DNA of 64,000 nucleotides from F23-B02 sp963650165 (GCA_963650165.1 CAVJKX010000006.1:43626-107625); one strand, 5' to 3'. Positions 34,389 to 43,733 are shown, counted from the stretch's first letter. The notes: generated from the sequence alone by a model not told the origin. A program made the numbers and translations.

Positions 34389-35645
34389 ATGATAAAAGTA
34401 GCACAGTTTATGAAAGCTCACGGCATGGATGCCGAGCGCGTCGATCTGACGGAGAGCACGAAGGCCTTTACCGAGGCGATGCTCGCGGGGCTCTCCGCGC
34501 CGCAGAAGGAAATGCCCATGCTGCCGACCTATCTCTATGCCTCCGGCAGGCTCAGAAAGGGCGAAAAAGCCGTCGTCATCGACGCGGGAGGCACCAATTT
34601 CCGCACGGCGATAGTCTGCTTCGACGGCAAAAACGCGCTTATCGAGTCGCTCGAAAAGCGCCCGATGCCGGGAGCGGAGAAGCCCGCAGCGTGGGATGAG
34701 TTCATATCCTGCGTTGCCGACTGCGTGCAGCCGCTTCTTGCGCAGTCGCCGGATATCGGCTTCTGCTTCTCGTATCCGGTTGACATAACGCCGGAGCGCG
34801 ACGGCAGGGTGCTCGGACTTACAAAGCAGGTCGAGATCGAGGGAGCCGTCGGCTCGTACCTCGGCGCGGCTCTGCGCTCCGAGCTTGAGCGCAGGGGCGA
34901 AAGGCCGGGGAGGATAGTCGTCCTCAACGACACTCCGGCGACGCTGCTTGCAGGCAAGGCCCTCGCTCACGGCAGCTACGACGGCTATATCGGCCTCGTC
35001 GCCGGGACGGGCTGCAACACCTGCTGCGAGATCGAGTGCGGCAGGATAGCAAAGCTCGGGCTCGAGGGCGGCAAAAAAATGCTCGTCGACCTTGAAAGCG
35101 GCTCGTTTAACGCCTTCCCGCGCGGCGATGCGGACATGGCCATGGATGCCGACCTCCCGGATACCGGCGAATTCACCGGCGAGAAAATGATATCCGGCCG
35201 CTACCTCGGGCAGGTCTGCATGTACACGCTGAAAATGGCCGCCGCCGAGGGGCTTTTCTCCGAGCGGGCGACGGAGATGATAGAAAAAATGACCGAGGTC
35301 ACCACTCCGACCATCGACAAATGGGGCAGCGGACGCTTCCCCAAGGGGATGAGCAGCGAGGATAAGGTGAATTTGGTTTACATAATCAATGAGATCTTCG
35401 AGCGCTCGGCAAGGTGCATAGCCTCGATGCTCTGCGGCATACTCGAGCTTACGGATGCGGGGCGGCAGCGCCCGGCGTGCATCGCGGTGGACGGTTCGCT
35501 GTATTCCGCGGGCAGGCTCCTGCGCCCGGAGCTTGAGCGCTTCATGGACGTGTACGCGGGCGAGATCATGGGCAGGCGTTATGAATTTATAAATGCCGAA
35601 AACATGAGCCTTATAGGAACCGCGGCGGCGGTGCTGCTGTCATGA
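34389..35645 (+). CDS. Eukaryotic-type hexokinase
   Basis: 418 aa from ATG at 34389 (SD GAGGT). The order of motifs is that of the hexokinase I/II fold, not of bacterial ROK or Glk enzymes: phosphate-1 site AVVIDAGGTNFRTAIV, sugar-binding GFCFSYPVDIT, NDTPATLLAGKA with the catalytic Asp, and GLVAGTGCNTCCEIE. It should phosphorylate a hexose at C6. The stop overlaps the metal-transporter start by 4 nt (ATGA), an odd pairing of sugar kinase and zinc/manganese uptake. Bacterial homologues of this type exist in gut taxa; horizontal origin is possible. Confidence 0.88.
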   Translation: MIKVAQFMKAHGMDAERVDLTESTKAFTEAMLAGLSAPQKEMPMLPTYLYASGRLRKGEKAVVIDAGGTNFRTAIVCFDGKNALIESLEKRPMPGAEKPAAWDEFISCVADCVQPLLAQSPDIGFCFSYPVDITPERDGRVLGLTKQVEIEGAVGSYLGAALRSELERRGERPGRIVVLNDTPATLLAGKALAHGSYDGYIGLVAGTGCNTCCEIECGRIAKLGLEGGKKMLVDLESGSFNAFPRGDADMAMDADLPDTGEFTGEKMISGRYLGQVCMYTLKMAAAEGLFSERATEMIEKMTEVTTPTIDKWGSGRFPKGMSSEDKVNLVYIINEIFERSARCIASMLCGILELTDAGRQRPACIAVDGSLYSAGRLLRPELERFMDVYAGEIMGRRYEFINAENMSLIGTAAAVLLS

Positions 35646-36580
35646 GAAAGCTGTTTGAAAAGCTTGTACCGGCGCTTTTGTGCCTGAGCCTGCTGCTCAC
35701 GGGCTGCTCGACGGACGCGGCAGAGGAGAAGGATCCGTCCAAGCTGCAAATTGTCTGCACGAGCTTTCCTGCCTACGATTTCGCGCGCGAGATAGCGGGG
35801 GACAGGGCGCAGATAAAGCTGCTGATAAAGCCCGGTGCGGAGGTGCACTCGTATGAGCCTGCGCCGAAGGATATAATCGCCATACAGGAAAGCGACCTGT
35901 TCGTATGCAACGGCGGTGAGTCGGAGGCATGGGTCGAGTCGCTTGTGGACGGGAATGTTAACGTCCTGCGGATGATGGACTGCGTCGAGACGCTTGAGGA
36001 GAGCGGCGAGGGCATATATGCCGCAGAGGACGAAGACGGCGGCGGGGAAGAGGAGCTCGACGAGCATGTGTGGACGACTCCGGGAAACGCCGCGAAGATC
36101 TGCTACGCTCTGTGCGACAAGCTCGCGGAGGCCGACCCGGAGCACATGAACGAATACATGCTCAACTATGAGATCTATAACGCAAAGCTCATGGAGCTTG
36201 ACATCGAGATACGCACAACGGTATTGAACGGCGTGCGCAAAACGCTCGTTTTTGCCGACCGTTTTCCGATGCGCTATTTTTCCCGCGAGTACGGTCTGAC
36301 CTGCTACGCGGCCTACCCCGGCTGCTCCTCGCAGACCGAGCCCTCGGCAAAGACGGTCGCCTTTCTCATCGACCGTGTGCGCGAGGAGAACATACCGGCG
36401 GTGCTGTACATGGAGTTTTCCAATGAAAAGATGGCCGATGTCATCTGCGAGGATACCGGCTGCAAAAAGCTGCCGTTTTACTCGGCGCACAGCGTCACGG
36501 CGCAGCAGTTTTCCGACGGCGTGACCTATCTTGACCTCATGCGTATGAATATCGAAACACTCAAGGAGGCGCTTTACTGA
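35642..36580 (+). CDS. Zinc/manganese ABC transporter substrate-binding lipoprotein (cluster A-I)
   Basis: 312 aa. Lipobox LLTGC (Cys at ~22). Metal ligands His in PGAEVHSYEP and His in LDEHVWTTP are present. The third canonical His position (normally SHxAFGY) reads ADRFPMRY, as in a clostridial subgroup. The flexible metal-capturing loop, often His-rich, is acidic here (AAEDEDGGGEEELDEH). Its ATG overlaps the hexokinase stop, and its stop overlaps the ATPase start. Confidence 0.9.
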   Translation: MRKLFEKLVPALLCLSLLLTGCSTDAAEEKDPSKLQIVCTSFPAYDFAREIAGDRAQIKLLIKPGAEVHSYEPAPKDIIAIQESDLFVCNGGESEAWVESLVDGNVNVLRMMDCVETLEESGEGIYAAEDEDGGGEEELDEHVWTTPGNAAKICYALCDKLAEADPEHMNEYMLNYEIYNAKLMELDIEIRTTVLNGVRKTLVFADRFPMRYFSREYGLTCYAAYPGCSSQTEPSAKTVAFLIDRVREENIPAVLYMEFSNEKMADVICEDTGCKKLPFYSAHSVTAQQFSDGVTYLDLMRMNIETLKEALY

Positions 36581-37284
36581 TGGCGCAGATAACATGCAGG
36601 GATCTGAGCTTTGCCTACGACGGCGAAACGGTGCTCAGCGGCATAAACTTTTCGCTCGATGCGGGCGCGTACCTGTGCATCGTCGGCGAAAACGGCTCGG
36701 GAAAGACTACGCTCATGCGCGGCCTGCTGGGTCTCAAAGCGCCCTCGAAGGGCGAGATAAGCTTTTCGGGGCTCGAGCCGACGGAGATCGGCTATCTTCC
36801 GCAGCAGACGCAGATACAGCGCGACTTTCCGGCCTCGGTGCGTGAGGTCGTGCTCTCCGGCAGGCTCAATTCCATGCGCGGCCGGATGTTTTATAACGCC
36901 GAGGACAAGGCTGCGGCCGCAAAAAATATGGAGCGCCTCGGCATCGACGATATTGCCGGCCGCTGCTATCTCGACCTCTCCGGCGGCCAGCAGCAGCGCG
37001 TACTGCTCGCGCGGGCGATGTGCGCGACGAAAAAGCTGCTGCTGCTCGACGAGCCGGTCACGGGGCTCGACCCCGTCGCGGCAAACGAGATGTATAACCT
37101 CATAAAGCTCGTAAACCTCTGCGACAATACGAGCGTCATCATGATATCGCACGATATCCACGCCGCCGTGAGATACGCGACGCACATCCTGCACCTCGGC
37201 CGCAGCCAGCTGTTTTTCGGAACGACCGCGCAGTACCGCGAAAGCGACCTTGCGCGCAGATTTGTGGGAGGGTCGAGAATATGA
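36580..37284 (+). CDS. Metal ABC transporter ATP-binding protein (ZnuC/AdcC-like)
   Basis: 234 aa. Walker A GENGSGKTT, signature LSGGQQQR, Walker B LLLLDEPVTGLDP, switch His in ISHDIHA. Overlaps neighbours on both sides, so the three transporter genes are tightly coupled. Confidence 0.95.
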   Translation: MAQITCRDLSFAYDGETVLSGINFSLDAGAYLCIVGENGSGKTTLMRGLLGLKAPSKGEISFSGLEPTEIGYLPQQTQIQRDFPASVREVVLSGRLNSMRGRMFYNAEDKAAAAKNMERLGIDDIAGRCYLDLSGGQQQRVLLARAMCATKKLLLLDEPVTGLDPVAANEMYNLIKLVNLCDNTSVIMISHDIHAAVRYATHILHLGRSQLFFGTTAQYRESDLARRFVGGSRI

Positions 37285-38102
37285 TAGAGCTTTTTAAGGA
37301 AATGTTCTCGTATCACTTCATGATCCGCGCCGTTGTCGTCGGAGTACTCGTATCGCTGTGCGCAGCTCTTCTGGGTGTGTCGCTGGTGCTCAAGCGCTAT
37401 TCCATGATAGGCGACGGACTGTCGCACGTCGGCTTCGGCGCGCTGGCCATTGCGGCTGCTGTGAACGTTGCGCCGCTGTACCTCGCGGTGCCGGTCGTCA
37501 TCGCGGCGGCCTTCCTGCTGCTGAGGATAAATCAGAACGGCAAGATCAAGGGCGACGCGGCGATAGCGCTCATATCCTCGTCCTCGCTTGCAATAGGCGT
37601 TGTTACGGTATCGCTTACGACCGGCATGAACACCGACGTTTCAAACTATATGTTCGGCAGCATTTTATCGCTCAGCCGCGCGGACGCCGTATTGAGCGTC
37701 GTGCTCTCGATCGCCGTGCTTTTGATGTTCATCCTGCTCTACCCGCGCATATTCGCCGTCACCTTTGACGAGACCTTTGCCCGCGCGACGGGAACGCATG
37801 CACAGCTTATCAACAGCGTCATTGCGGTGCTCACCGCCGTGACCGTCGTTATCGGCATGCGCATGATGGGCGCGCTTTTAATATCGAGCCTGATCATCTT
37901 CCCGGCGCTGACCGCAATGCGCCTGTGCCGAAGCTTCAAAAGCGTCGTTATCTGCTCGGGAGCGGTCTCGGTCGTGTGCTTTGTCATCGGCATGGCCGCG
38001 TCCTACGCCTTCGAGCTTCCGTCCGGAGCGGCGATAGTCATCGTCAATATCATCGCCTTTGCCGTATTTTCACTCACGGCATTCTTAAAAAAACGCGCAT
38101 AA
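37281..38102 (+). CDS. Metal ABC transporter permease (ZnuB/AdcB-like)
   Basis: 273 aa, about eight TM helices. Typical ABC-3 features: GVSLVLKRYSMIGDGLSHVGFG near the N-terminus and MRMMGALLISSLIIFPALTAM. Completes the zinc/manganese importer. No clear terminator follows; the next 95 nt are AT-rich with several GAATATT repeats before the next promoter. Confidence 0.95.
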   Translation: MIELFKEMFSYHFMIRAVVVGVLVSLCAALLGVSLVLKRYSMIGDGLSHVGFGALAIAAAVNVAPLYLAVPVVIAAAFLLLRINQNGKIKGDAAIALISSSSLAIGVVTVSLTTGMNTDVSNYMFGSILSLSRADAVLSVVLSIAVLLMFILLYPRIFAVTFDETFARATGTHAQLINSVIAVLTAVTVVIGMRMMGALLISSLIIFPALTAMRLCRSFKSVVICSGAVSVVCFVIGMAASYAFELPSGAAIVIVNIIAFAVFSLTAFLKKRA

Positions 38103-38197
38103 ATTCATAGATATGGTGAATATTCGCTCAAAAATGAATATTATTCATCCTTAAGACCAAATTAGCTGGCAATTACGAATATTTTTTCAAAAATTCC

Positions 38198-38226
38198 TTG
38201 ACATGGATGCATAAACATGCTAATAT
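38198..38226 (+). promoter_or_regulatory. Promoter of the amino-acid ABC transporter operon
   Basis: TTGACA (38198-38203), 17 nt, TAATAT (38221-38226), 61 nt before the start codon. Confidence 0.85.
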
Positions 38227-38287
38227 AGGCATCGTCGTAAGAAACGGCACATGATTTTGTTAAAAAATTTGATAAGAGGGATAAAAA

Positions 38288-39187
38288 ATGAAAAAGATTA
38301 CAGCACTGGTGCTGGCAATGCTCATGGTGTTCTCACTGTGCGCATGCGGCAGCGATACCGACAGTAAAGATTCCGACACCGATACGGCAAAGGATTACTC
38401 GACCATGACTCTTGACGAGCTCAAGGCAGAACTCAAGACCGTTGAGGACGGCAAGCTCACCGTAGCTACCAGCCCCGACTTCGCCCCCTATGAGTTCTAT
38501 GTCGCAGACGAAAACGGCGAGTACAAGATCGTCGGCTTCGATATGGCTCTTGCTCAGTACATTGCCGACAAGCTCGGTCTTGAGCTTGAAGTCATCCCCA
38601 TGGACTTTGACGGTACCATCAACGAGCTCGGCTCGAAGAAGGTTGACCTCGGCATGGCAGGCTACTCTCCCGACCCCGACCGTGAGGGCCTGATGAACTT
38701 CTCCTCGATCTACTACAAGGGCGGCCAGTCCTTCGTATGCACCAAGGCCACCGCTGACAAGTTCCCGACCTTCGATGCCGCAAACAACGCTGACTACACC
38801 ATCGGCGCACAGATCGGCTCCATCCAGGCAGACCTTGCAAAGCAGTACACTCCCGACGCAAACGTCCTTGAGATGGCAAAGGTGACCGATATCATTGCCG
38901 ATATGCTCGCAGGCAAGATGGACGGCGCATTTATCGAGACTGCGGTTGCAGAGACCTACGCAAAGAACTACCCCGACCTGCAGGTCATCTATGATGTCCC
39001 CTACGATAAGGAAGGCAGCGTCATCGGCGTAAACAAGGACAATGCGGTCCTGCTCGCGGCAGTCAACCTCATCATCGAGGAAGCAGTTTCCGACGGTGTT
39101 GTTGACCAGTATGTTGCAGAGGCAAACGAGCTTGCTTCCGGCGAGCACTTCATCCTCAGCGAAGGCAAGATCGTTGCCGAAGACTGA
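38288..39187 (+). CDS. Polar amino-acid ABC transporter substrate-binding lipoprotein
   Basis: 299 aa. Lipobox LCAC (Cys ~20). A periplasmic-binding fold of the SBP_bac_3 class: LTVATSPDFAPYEFY, VGFDMALAQYIADKLG, DLGMAGYSPDPDREG, and the IGAQIGSIQADLA hinge. Substrate class is polar amino acids, possibly cystine or arginine; not resolvable. A terminator directly after it should leave the binding protein in molar excess over the permease and ATPase. Confidence 0.93.
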   Translation: MKKITALVLAMLMVFSLCACGSDTDSKDSDTDTAKDYSTMTLDELKAELKTVEDGKLTVATSPDFAPYEFYVADENGEYKIVGFDMALAQYIADKLGLELEVIPMDFDGTINELGSKKVDLGMAGYSPDPDREGLMNFSSIYYKGGQSFVCTKATADKFPTFDAANNADYTIGAQIGSIQADLAKQYTPDANVLEMAKVTDIIADMLAGKMDGAFIETAVAETYAKNYPDLQVIYDVPYDKEGSVIGVNKDNAVLLAAVNLIIEEAVSDGVVDQYVAEANELASGEHFILSEGKIVAED

Positions 39188-39209
39188 CAGACCGATAAAA
39201 AGCACAGTT

Positions 39210-39240
39210 ATTCTCCCCGGGCATCCCGGGGAGAATTTTC
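39210..39240 (+). terminator. Intra-operon terminator between binding protein and permease
   Basis: Perfect 12-bp stem ATTCTCCCCGGG/CCCGGGGAGAAT with a 3-nt loop and a TTTTC tail. Partial read-through would give the usual excess of binding protein. Confidence 0.85.
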
Positions 39241-39272
39241 CCGTTTATTCAAGCTGAAAGGAAATTCGCTTA

Positions 39273-40061
39273 ATGCTTACTTCTCTGATATCACCGGAGG
39301 GCTTCCAGTCAGTTGCACGCTTCAAGGGCATGTTTATCGACGGCCTTGTCTGCACCGTTTCGCTCTCCCTTCTGACCGTTTTGTTCGGTTTCATACTGGC
39401 GCTGTTTCTGGCGGCAATGCGCCTTTCCAACTGGCGTCCGTTCAAGGCGCTCGGCCTCGACAAGGACGGCCACCTGCGCGATCAGGGCATCCTGTCGGCG
39501 ATAAGCCGCTTCAATCCGATCAGCTTCCTGTCAAGCTGCTATGTCGAGCTGTTCCGTGCAACGCCTATGCTCGTTCAGCTGTTCATTATCTACTACATAC
39601 TGTTTGCCAACATCTCGCTGCCGAACTTCAAGCTTTTCGGAACGATCCGCTTTGACAGGTTCCTGCCCGGCGTTGTCGCACTGAGCCTCAACTCCGCGGC
39701 CTACCTGTGCGAGATCATCCGCTCCGGCATCCAGAGCGTTGACGGCGGACAGACCGAGGCTGCGCGCTCGCTCGGCCTCACGCAGCTGCAGAATATGCGC
39801 TTTATCATTCTGCCGCAGGCGATAAAGAACATCCTTCCGGCTATCGCAAACGAATTTGTCACGATAATCAAGGAATCCTCTATCTGCTATACCATCGGCG
39901 TGCAGGAGATCATGTACGCTGTTGCCTCCGTCAAGGGCGCGACATACCGCATAGCCGAGCCTCTGCTTGTCGCGACGGTCGTGTACTTCTGCCTGACATT
40001 CCCCACCTCCAAGATAATCGAACACTTTGAAAGGAAGATGAGCGTCGGTGACAAACGATAA
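39273..40061 (+). CDS. Polar amino-acid ABC transporter permease (HisM-like)
   Basis: 262 aa, about five TM helices. The EAA loop is clear: EAARSLGLTQLQNMRFIILP. SD AAAGGAAA. The ATPase gene begins 14 nt before its stop. Confidence 0.95.
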   Translation: MLTSLISPEGFQSVARFKGMFIDGLVCTVSLSLLTVLFGFILALFLAAMRLSNWRPFKALGLDKDGHLRDQGILSAISRFNPISFLSSCYVELFRATPMLVQLFIIYYILFANISLPNFKLFGTIRFDRFLPGVVALSLNSAAYLCEIIRSGIQSVDGGQTEAARSLGLTQLQNMRFIILPQAIKNILPAIANEFVTIIKESSICYTIGVQEIMYAVASVKGATYRIAEPLLVATVVYFCLTFPTSKIIEHFERKMSVGDKR

Positions 40062-40791
40062 GATCATACAGGTAAAGGACCTGAAGAAATACTACAAAAA
40101 GGGCACCATCAAGGCGCTAGACGGCGTTACGGTAGATATTAACCGCGGAGACGTTATGGTCGTCATCGGCCCCTCCGGTTCGGGCAAGAGTACGCTCCTG
40201 CGCTCGCTCAACCTCCTTGAGGAGCCGACGAGCGGCACCATACTGTTCGAGGGCGTCGATATAACCAGCAAGAAGATAGACATTAACAAGCACCGTCAGA
40301 AGATGGGCATGGTGTTCCAGCACTTCAACCTCTTCCCGCATAAGACGATACTTGAGAACATGATCCTCGCTCCCGTCGAGGTAAAGCATGTGCCCAAAGA
40401 GGAGGCCAAGGCCAAGGCCATGCAGCTTCTCGAGCGCGTCGGCCTTGCCGACCGCGCCGACGCATACCCCATCCAGCTCTCAGGCGGCCAGAAGCAGCGT
40501 ATAGCCATTGTCCGTGCCCTGTGCATGGAGCCTGACGTCATGCTCTTTGACGAGCCGACGAGCGCCCTCGACCCCGAAATGGTCGGCGAGGTGCTCGACG
40601 TTATGAAGGAGCTTGCGCACGACGGCATGACCATGGTCGTCGTGACCCATGAGATGGGCTTTGCCCGCGAGGTCGGCAACCGCGTTCTGTTTATGGCGGC
40701 CGGCAAGCTCGTCGAGGAGGGAACGCCCGAGGAAATATTCGAGCATCCGCAGAGCGAACGCCTGCAGGACTTCCTGTCGAAGGTATTGTAA
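40048..40791 (+). CDS. Polar amino-acid ABC transporter ATP-binding protein
   Basis: 247 aa from GTG at 40048, overlapping the permease gene. Walker A GPSGSGKST, signature LSGGQKQR, Walker B VMLFDEPTSALDP. Belongs to the GlnQ/HisP group. Confidence 0.95.
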   Translation: MTNDKIIQVKDLKKYYKKGTIKALDGVTVDINRGDVMVVIGPSGSGKSTLLRSLNLLEEPTSGTILFEGVDITSKKIDINKHRQKMGMVFQHFNLFPHKTILENMILAPVEVKHVPKEEAKAKAMQLLERVGLADRADAYPIQLSGGQKQRIAIVRALCMEPDVMLFDEPTSALDPEMVGEVLDVMKELAHDGMTMVVVTHEMGFAREVGNRVLFMAAGKLVEEGTPEEIFEHPQSERLQDFLSKVL

Positions 40792-40798
40792 TTAAATA

Positions 40799-42275
40799 AT
40801 GTATATGAACGAAAAGAAAAACGAACTTAAAAACGCCGCCATAGACTCCGTCGAGCCTATGGCGGACTTCTACAAAAAAACGGCCGACGAGATATGGGAA
40901 AACCCAGAGCTGTCGCTGAAGGAATNNNNNNNNNNNNNNNNNNNNNNNNNNNGCGGCGCTTTATTGCAAAATACTGCGCGAGAACGGCTTTGAGGTGCAC
41001 GAAAAGCTCTGCGGAATCGACACCGCCTTCTGCGGCTCCTTCGGCAGCGGCAGGCCGTATATAGGCGTGCTCGGCGAATTTGACGCGCTCTCCGGCCTTT
41101 CGCAGAAGGCGGGCCTGTTCGAAAAGGACCCCGTCGTTCATGACGGCGACGGCCACGGCTGCGGACACAATCTGCTGGGCGTGGGCTCGCTTGCGGCGGC
41201 CTTCGCGGTGAAAAAATACCTCGAGGACAGCGGCAGCAGCGGCACGGTCATATTCTTCGGCTGCCCCGGCGAGGAGGGCGGCAGCGGCAAGGCATATCTT
41301 GCGCGCGAGCGCGTCTGGGAAAAGCTCGACGCCGCCGTAAGCTGGCATCCGTCGGACGTAAATCAGGTCAGGACAGGAACGAACAACTCCTCCATTCAGG
41401 TGCTGTATAAATTCAAAGGCATTGCGGCTCACGCGGCCTCGAGCCCGGAATTCGGACGCAGTGCGCTCGACGCGGTGGAGCTTATGAATATAGGCGTGCA
41501 GTTCCTGCGCGAACACATGGCGAGCGACTGCCGCGTGCATTATGCGATAACAAACACCGGCGGAGTGTCGCCGAATGTTGTGCAGTCCGAGGCCGAGGTC
41601 CTGTACATGACGCGCGCTAATAAGGTTTGCGACTGCGTCGAGCTGCAAAAGCGTGTGGATAAGATAGCCGAGGGCGCGGCGCTGATGACGGAAACGAGCT
41701 TTGAGCGTGTTTTCATCGACGGCACCTCGGAGCTGCTGCCGAACTATGCACTCGAAAAGCTTCTGTACGATAACTTCGAAAAGATAGGCGTACCGCAGCA
41801 TGACGACTCCGAGCGCGCCTATGCCGCCGCTCTGCGCAGCACATTTCCGCCGCAGAAGGAAGCGCCCGGCATCGCCGCACAGTTTGACACGGATATCGCC
41901 GATGCGGTCATGAAAATGACTCATGAGCTCAAAGACCCGCTCAACGACTTCCTCATGCCCTATTACTCCGGCACGGGCTTTATCGCCGGCAGCACCGATA
42001 TAGGCGACGTGAGCTGGCTCACGCCGGCAGCCCAGATCGAGACCGTCACATGGCCGAGCGGCATGCCGGGGCACACCTGGCAGACCGTGAGCTGCGGCAA
42101 GAGCGCCATAGCCTATAAGGGCATGCTCTGCGCTGCCAAGGTGCTGGCCGCAGCCGTCATCGACCTCATTGAGGATCCCGAGCTTTTAAAGGCAGCGCGC
42201 GAGGAGTTCAAGCGCCGCTCGAAGGCGGGATATACCTGCCCGATAGAGCCGGGCGCGGTGCCCATCGCCCTGTGA
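40799..42275 (+). CDS. M20-family amidohydrolase (AbgB-like), interrupted by an assembly gap
   Basis: The N-terminal part (from ATG 40799, ENPELSLKE) and the rest (from 40953, AALYCKILRENGFEVHE) are in different frames only because of the 27-N filler at 40926-40952. Joining ELSLKEF to AALYC as in relatives would need about 8 nt, a length that restores frame, so the gene is probably intact. Metal-site motifs HDGDGHGCGHNLLG and GCPGEEGGSGKAYL, and the C-terminal GSTDIGDVSW fit the aminobenzoyl-glutamate hydrolase group. It may hydrolyse an N-acyl amino acid or dipeptide taken up by the preceding transporter (8 nt apart). No good SD precedes the start. Confidence 0.88.
40926..40952. other. Assembly gap (27 N)
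   Basis: Ambiguous bases within the M20 hydrolase gene. The length is a filler value: the flanking coding frames require a true length of 3n+2 nt. Confidence 0.98.
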
Positions 42276-42288
42276 CGCGGGGAAAATC

Positions 42289-42304
42289 AATTTGTTAACA
42301 AATT
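42289..42304. promoter_or_regulatory. 16-bp perfect palindrome upstream of the small anchored protein
   Basis: AATTTGTTAACAAATT. A likely promoter follows, TTTCAT then 17 nt then TATACT at about 42312-42340. The palindrome lies just upstream of the -35, a place for an activator or repressor. The core resembles a half of the Rex consensus (TTGTTAA), but the spacing does not fit. Confidence 0.45.
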
Positions 42305-42369
42305 AAAGCTTTCATTTTTCAGGCTTATGTGCTATACTTCGGGTGTTTATGCACATTGGAGGCATTGAA

Positions 42370-42993
42370 ATGAAAAATAAGCTTCTCTTCGTCCTCGTAC
42401 TGCTGCTCATAGCGGCGGCTCTGCCGCTTTCGGCGAGCGCCGAGCTCGGGCTCAAGCCCGTCGCAGACCCCTGGGACGATCCGAATAACCTCATAAAAGA
42501 CGGCGGAACCTATACGGCATATAATGAGGACGGCTACATCGTCGCCTGGGAGACCCCGGAGTGCGACGTAAACGGCAAGTATATGCTCATAAAAAACGAC
42601 ACAGAGCTCACCGTTGAGTACCGCGTGAGCTACATGGGCGACGTTCCCTGGGGCCACGTCACCGTTGCGGCCGACGAAGGCGAGAGCTTCAGCGGCTGGG
42701 TGCTCATGAGCGATCTTCTCGGAGCCGACGGAAAGCCCGCGGCGGAAGCGCCGCTCAGCGTTCCGGATCATCCGATGATTGCCGACCCCACGCCCGAGCC
42801 GACGGAGGATCCCGATGCGGCCGAGGCAGCGCCTACGCCGACGGTACCTGTCCGTCCCCAGCAGGCGATAAACATCAATAACACCTACAATGCCGCGATC
42901 GTCTACACCTCGATCGCCATCGCCGCCGCAGCGATAGCCTTTGCCATACGCGTTCTCGTAAAGCACAAGGCGCTGAACAAAAAGGGCGAATAA
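42370..42993 (+). CDS. Secreted protein with signal peptide and C-terminal membrane anchor
   Basis: 207 aa from ATG at 42370 (SD GGAGGCATTG). Signal peptide to about residue 25 (PLSASA). The folded part (~30-125) has Trp/Gly-rich strands (VPWGHVTVAADEGESFSGWV) that look like an SH3-like module. A Pro/Glu/Thr linker (~140-170) leads to one TM helix and a basic tail, so the domain should be displayed outside the membrane. No named family recognised. Confidence 0.75.
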   Translation: MKNKLLFVLVLLLIAAALPLSASAELGLKPVADPWDDPNNLIKDGGTYTAYNEDGYIVAWETPECDVNGKYMLIKNDTELTVEYRVSYMGDVPWGHVTVAADEGESFSGWVLMSDLLGADGKPAAEAPLSVPDHPMIADPTPEPTEDPDAAEAAPTPTVPVRPQQAININNTYNAAIVYTSIAIAAAAIAFAIRVLVKHKALNKKGE

Positions 42994-43036
42994 GCCGCGC
43001 ACGCAAGGGCATAATACTATTTGCAGACATAAAACC

Positions 43037-43063
43037 TTAGCACTCGAAGCTTGAGAGTGCTAA
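43037..43063 (+). promoter_or_regulatory. CIRCE element (HrcA operator) upstream of hsp20
   Basis: TTAGCACTC-N9-GAGTGCTAA, an exact match to the CIRCE consensus. The inverted repeat extends to 14 bp on each side (AAACC and GGTTT flanks, 43032-43068). It lies about 140 nt before the Hsp20 start and predicts heat-shock control by HrcA. Confidence 0.95.
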
Positions 43064-43205
43064 GGTTTACATTTTGTTCACACAAAACGCTAAGATTATT
43101 CATAATTATATGCTATTTTATATACATAAAGAAACAAAAGACATAAGCGAAGAAGCAAAGTTCGAGTTTAGGTCTTGTTCCCAAAAATATTAGGAGGTAT
43201 TAATT

Positions 43206-43637
43206 ATGTTTGAACTTACACCGTTTGGCTATCGTAAAGTAGCATCTTATAATCCTTTCCGCGAGCTCGAGGAAATGAGCCGCAGCTTCTGGAACGACGC
43301 TGATATCAGCGGCTTCCGCACCGACATCAAGAAGGTCGACGGCAGCTATGTGCTCGAGGCCGAGCTGCCCGGCTTCAAGAAGGAAGATATCAATATTGAT
43401 ATCGACAAGGATTGCCTGACCATTTCCGCGGAGCGCAAATCCGAGGAAAAGGACGAGAAGAACGACAACGGCTTTATCCGCCGCGAGCGTTTCTACGGCT
43501 CGTTCAGCCGCAGCTTCAACGTCAAGGGTATCGACACCGACGCGATCACCGCAGAGTATAACGACGGCGTCCTGACCCTGACCATGCCGGAGAAGACCCC
43601 CGAGGTGCCGGCGGCAAGACGTCTTGAGATCAAATAA
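43206..43637 (+). CDS. Hsp20/alpha-crystallin small heat-shock protein
   Basis: 143 aa, SD AGGAGGT. Alpha-crystallin domain from about residue 38, with YVLEAELPGFKKEDINIDID and YNDGVLTLTMPEK near the end. An ATP-independent holdase. Controlled by the upstream CIRCE element, which is less usual for hsp20 than for groESL/dnaK. Confidence 0.95.
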   Translation: MFELTPFGYRKVASYNPFRELEEMSRSFWNDADISGFRTDIKKVDGSYVLEAELPGFKKEDINIDIDKDCLTISAERKSEEKDEKNDNGFIRRERFYGSFSRSFNVKGIDTDAITAEYNDGVLTLTMPEKTPEVPAARRLEIK

Positions 43638-43703
43638 TCTCAGGACATTAAACAGCAGATCAGATTGTTTTCTTTCATCCTCTCTCTTCCCCATAAAAAC
43701 AGA

Positions 43704-43733
43704 AAGCCCGGTGCTCGTGCACCGGGTTTTTTG
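43704..43733 (+). terminator. Terminator of hsp20
   Basis: CCCGGTGC, TCGT, GCACCGGG, T6. Confidence 0.9.

Noticed and set aside
38103..38197. Repeated GAATATT motifs as a CRISPR or iteron array
   Set aside because: Only three irregular copies without constant spacing.
42289..42304. Rex operator
   Set aside because: Rex needs TTGTTAA-N4-TTAACAA; here the half-sites overlap directly.
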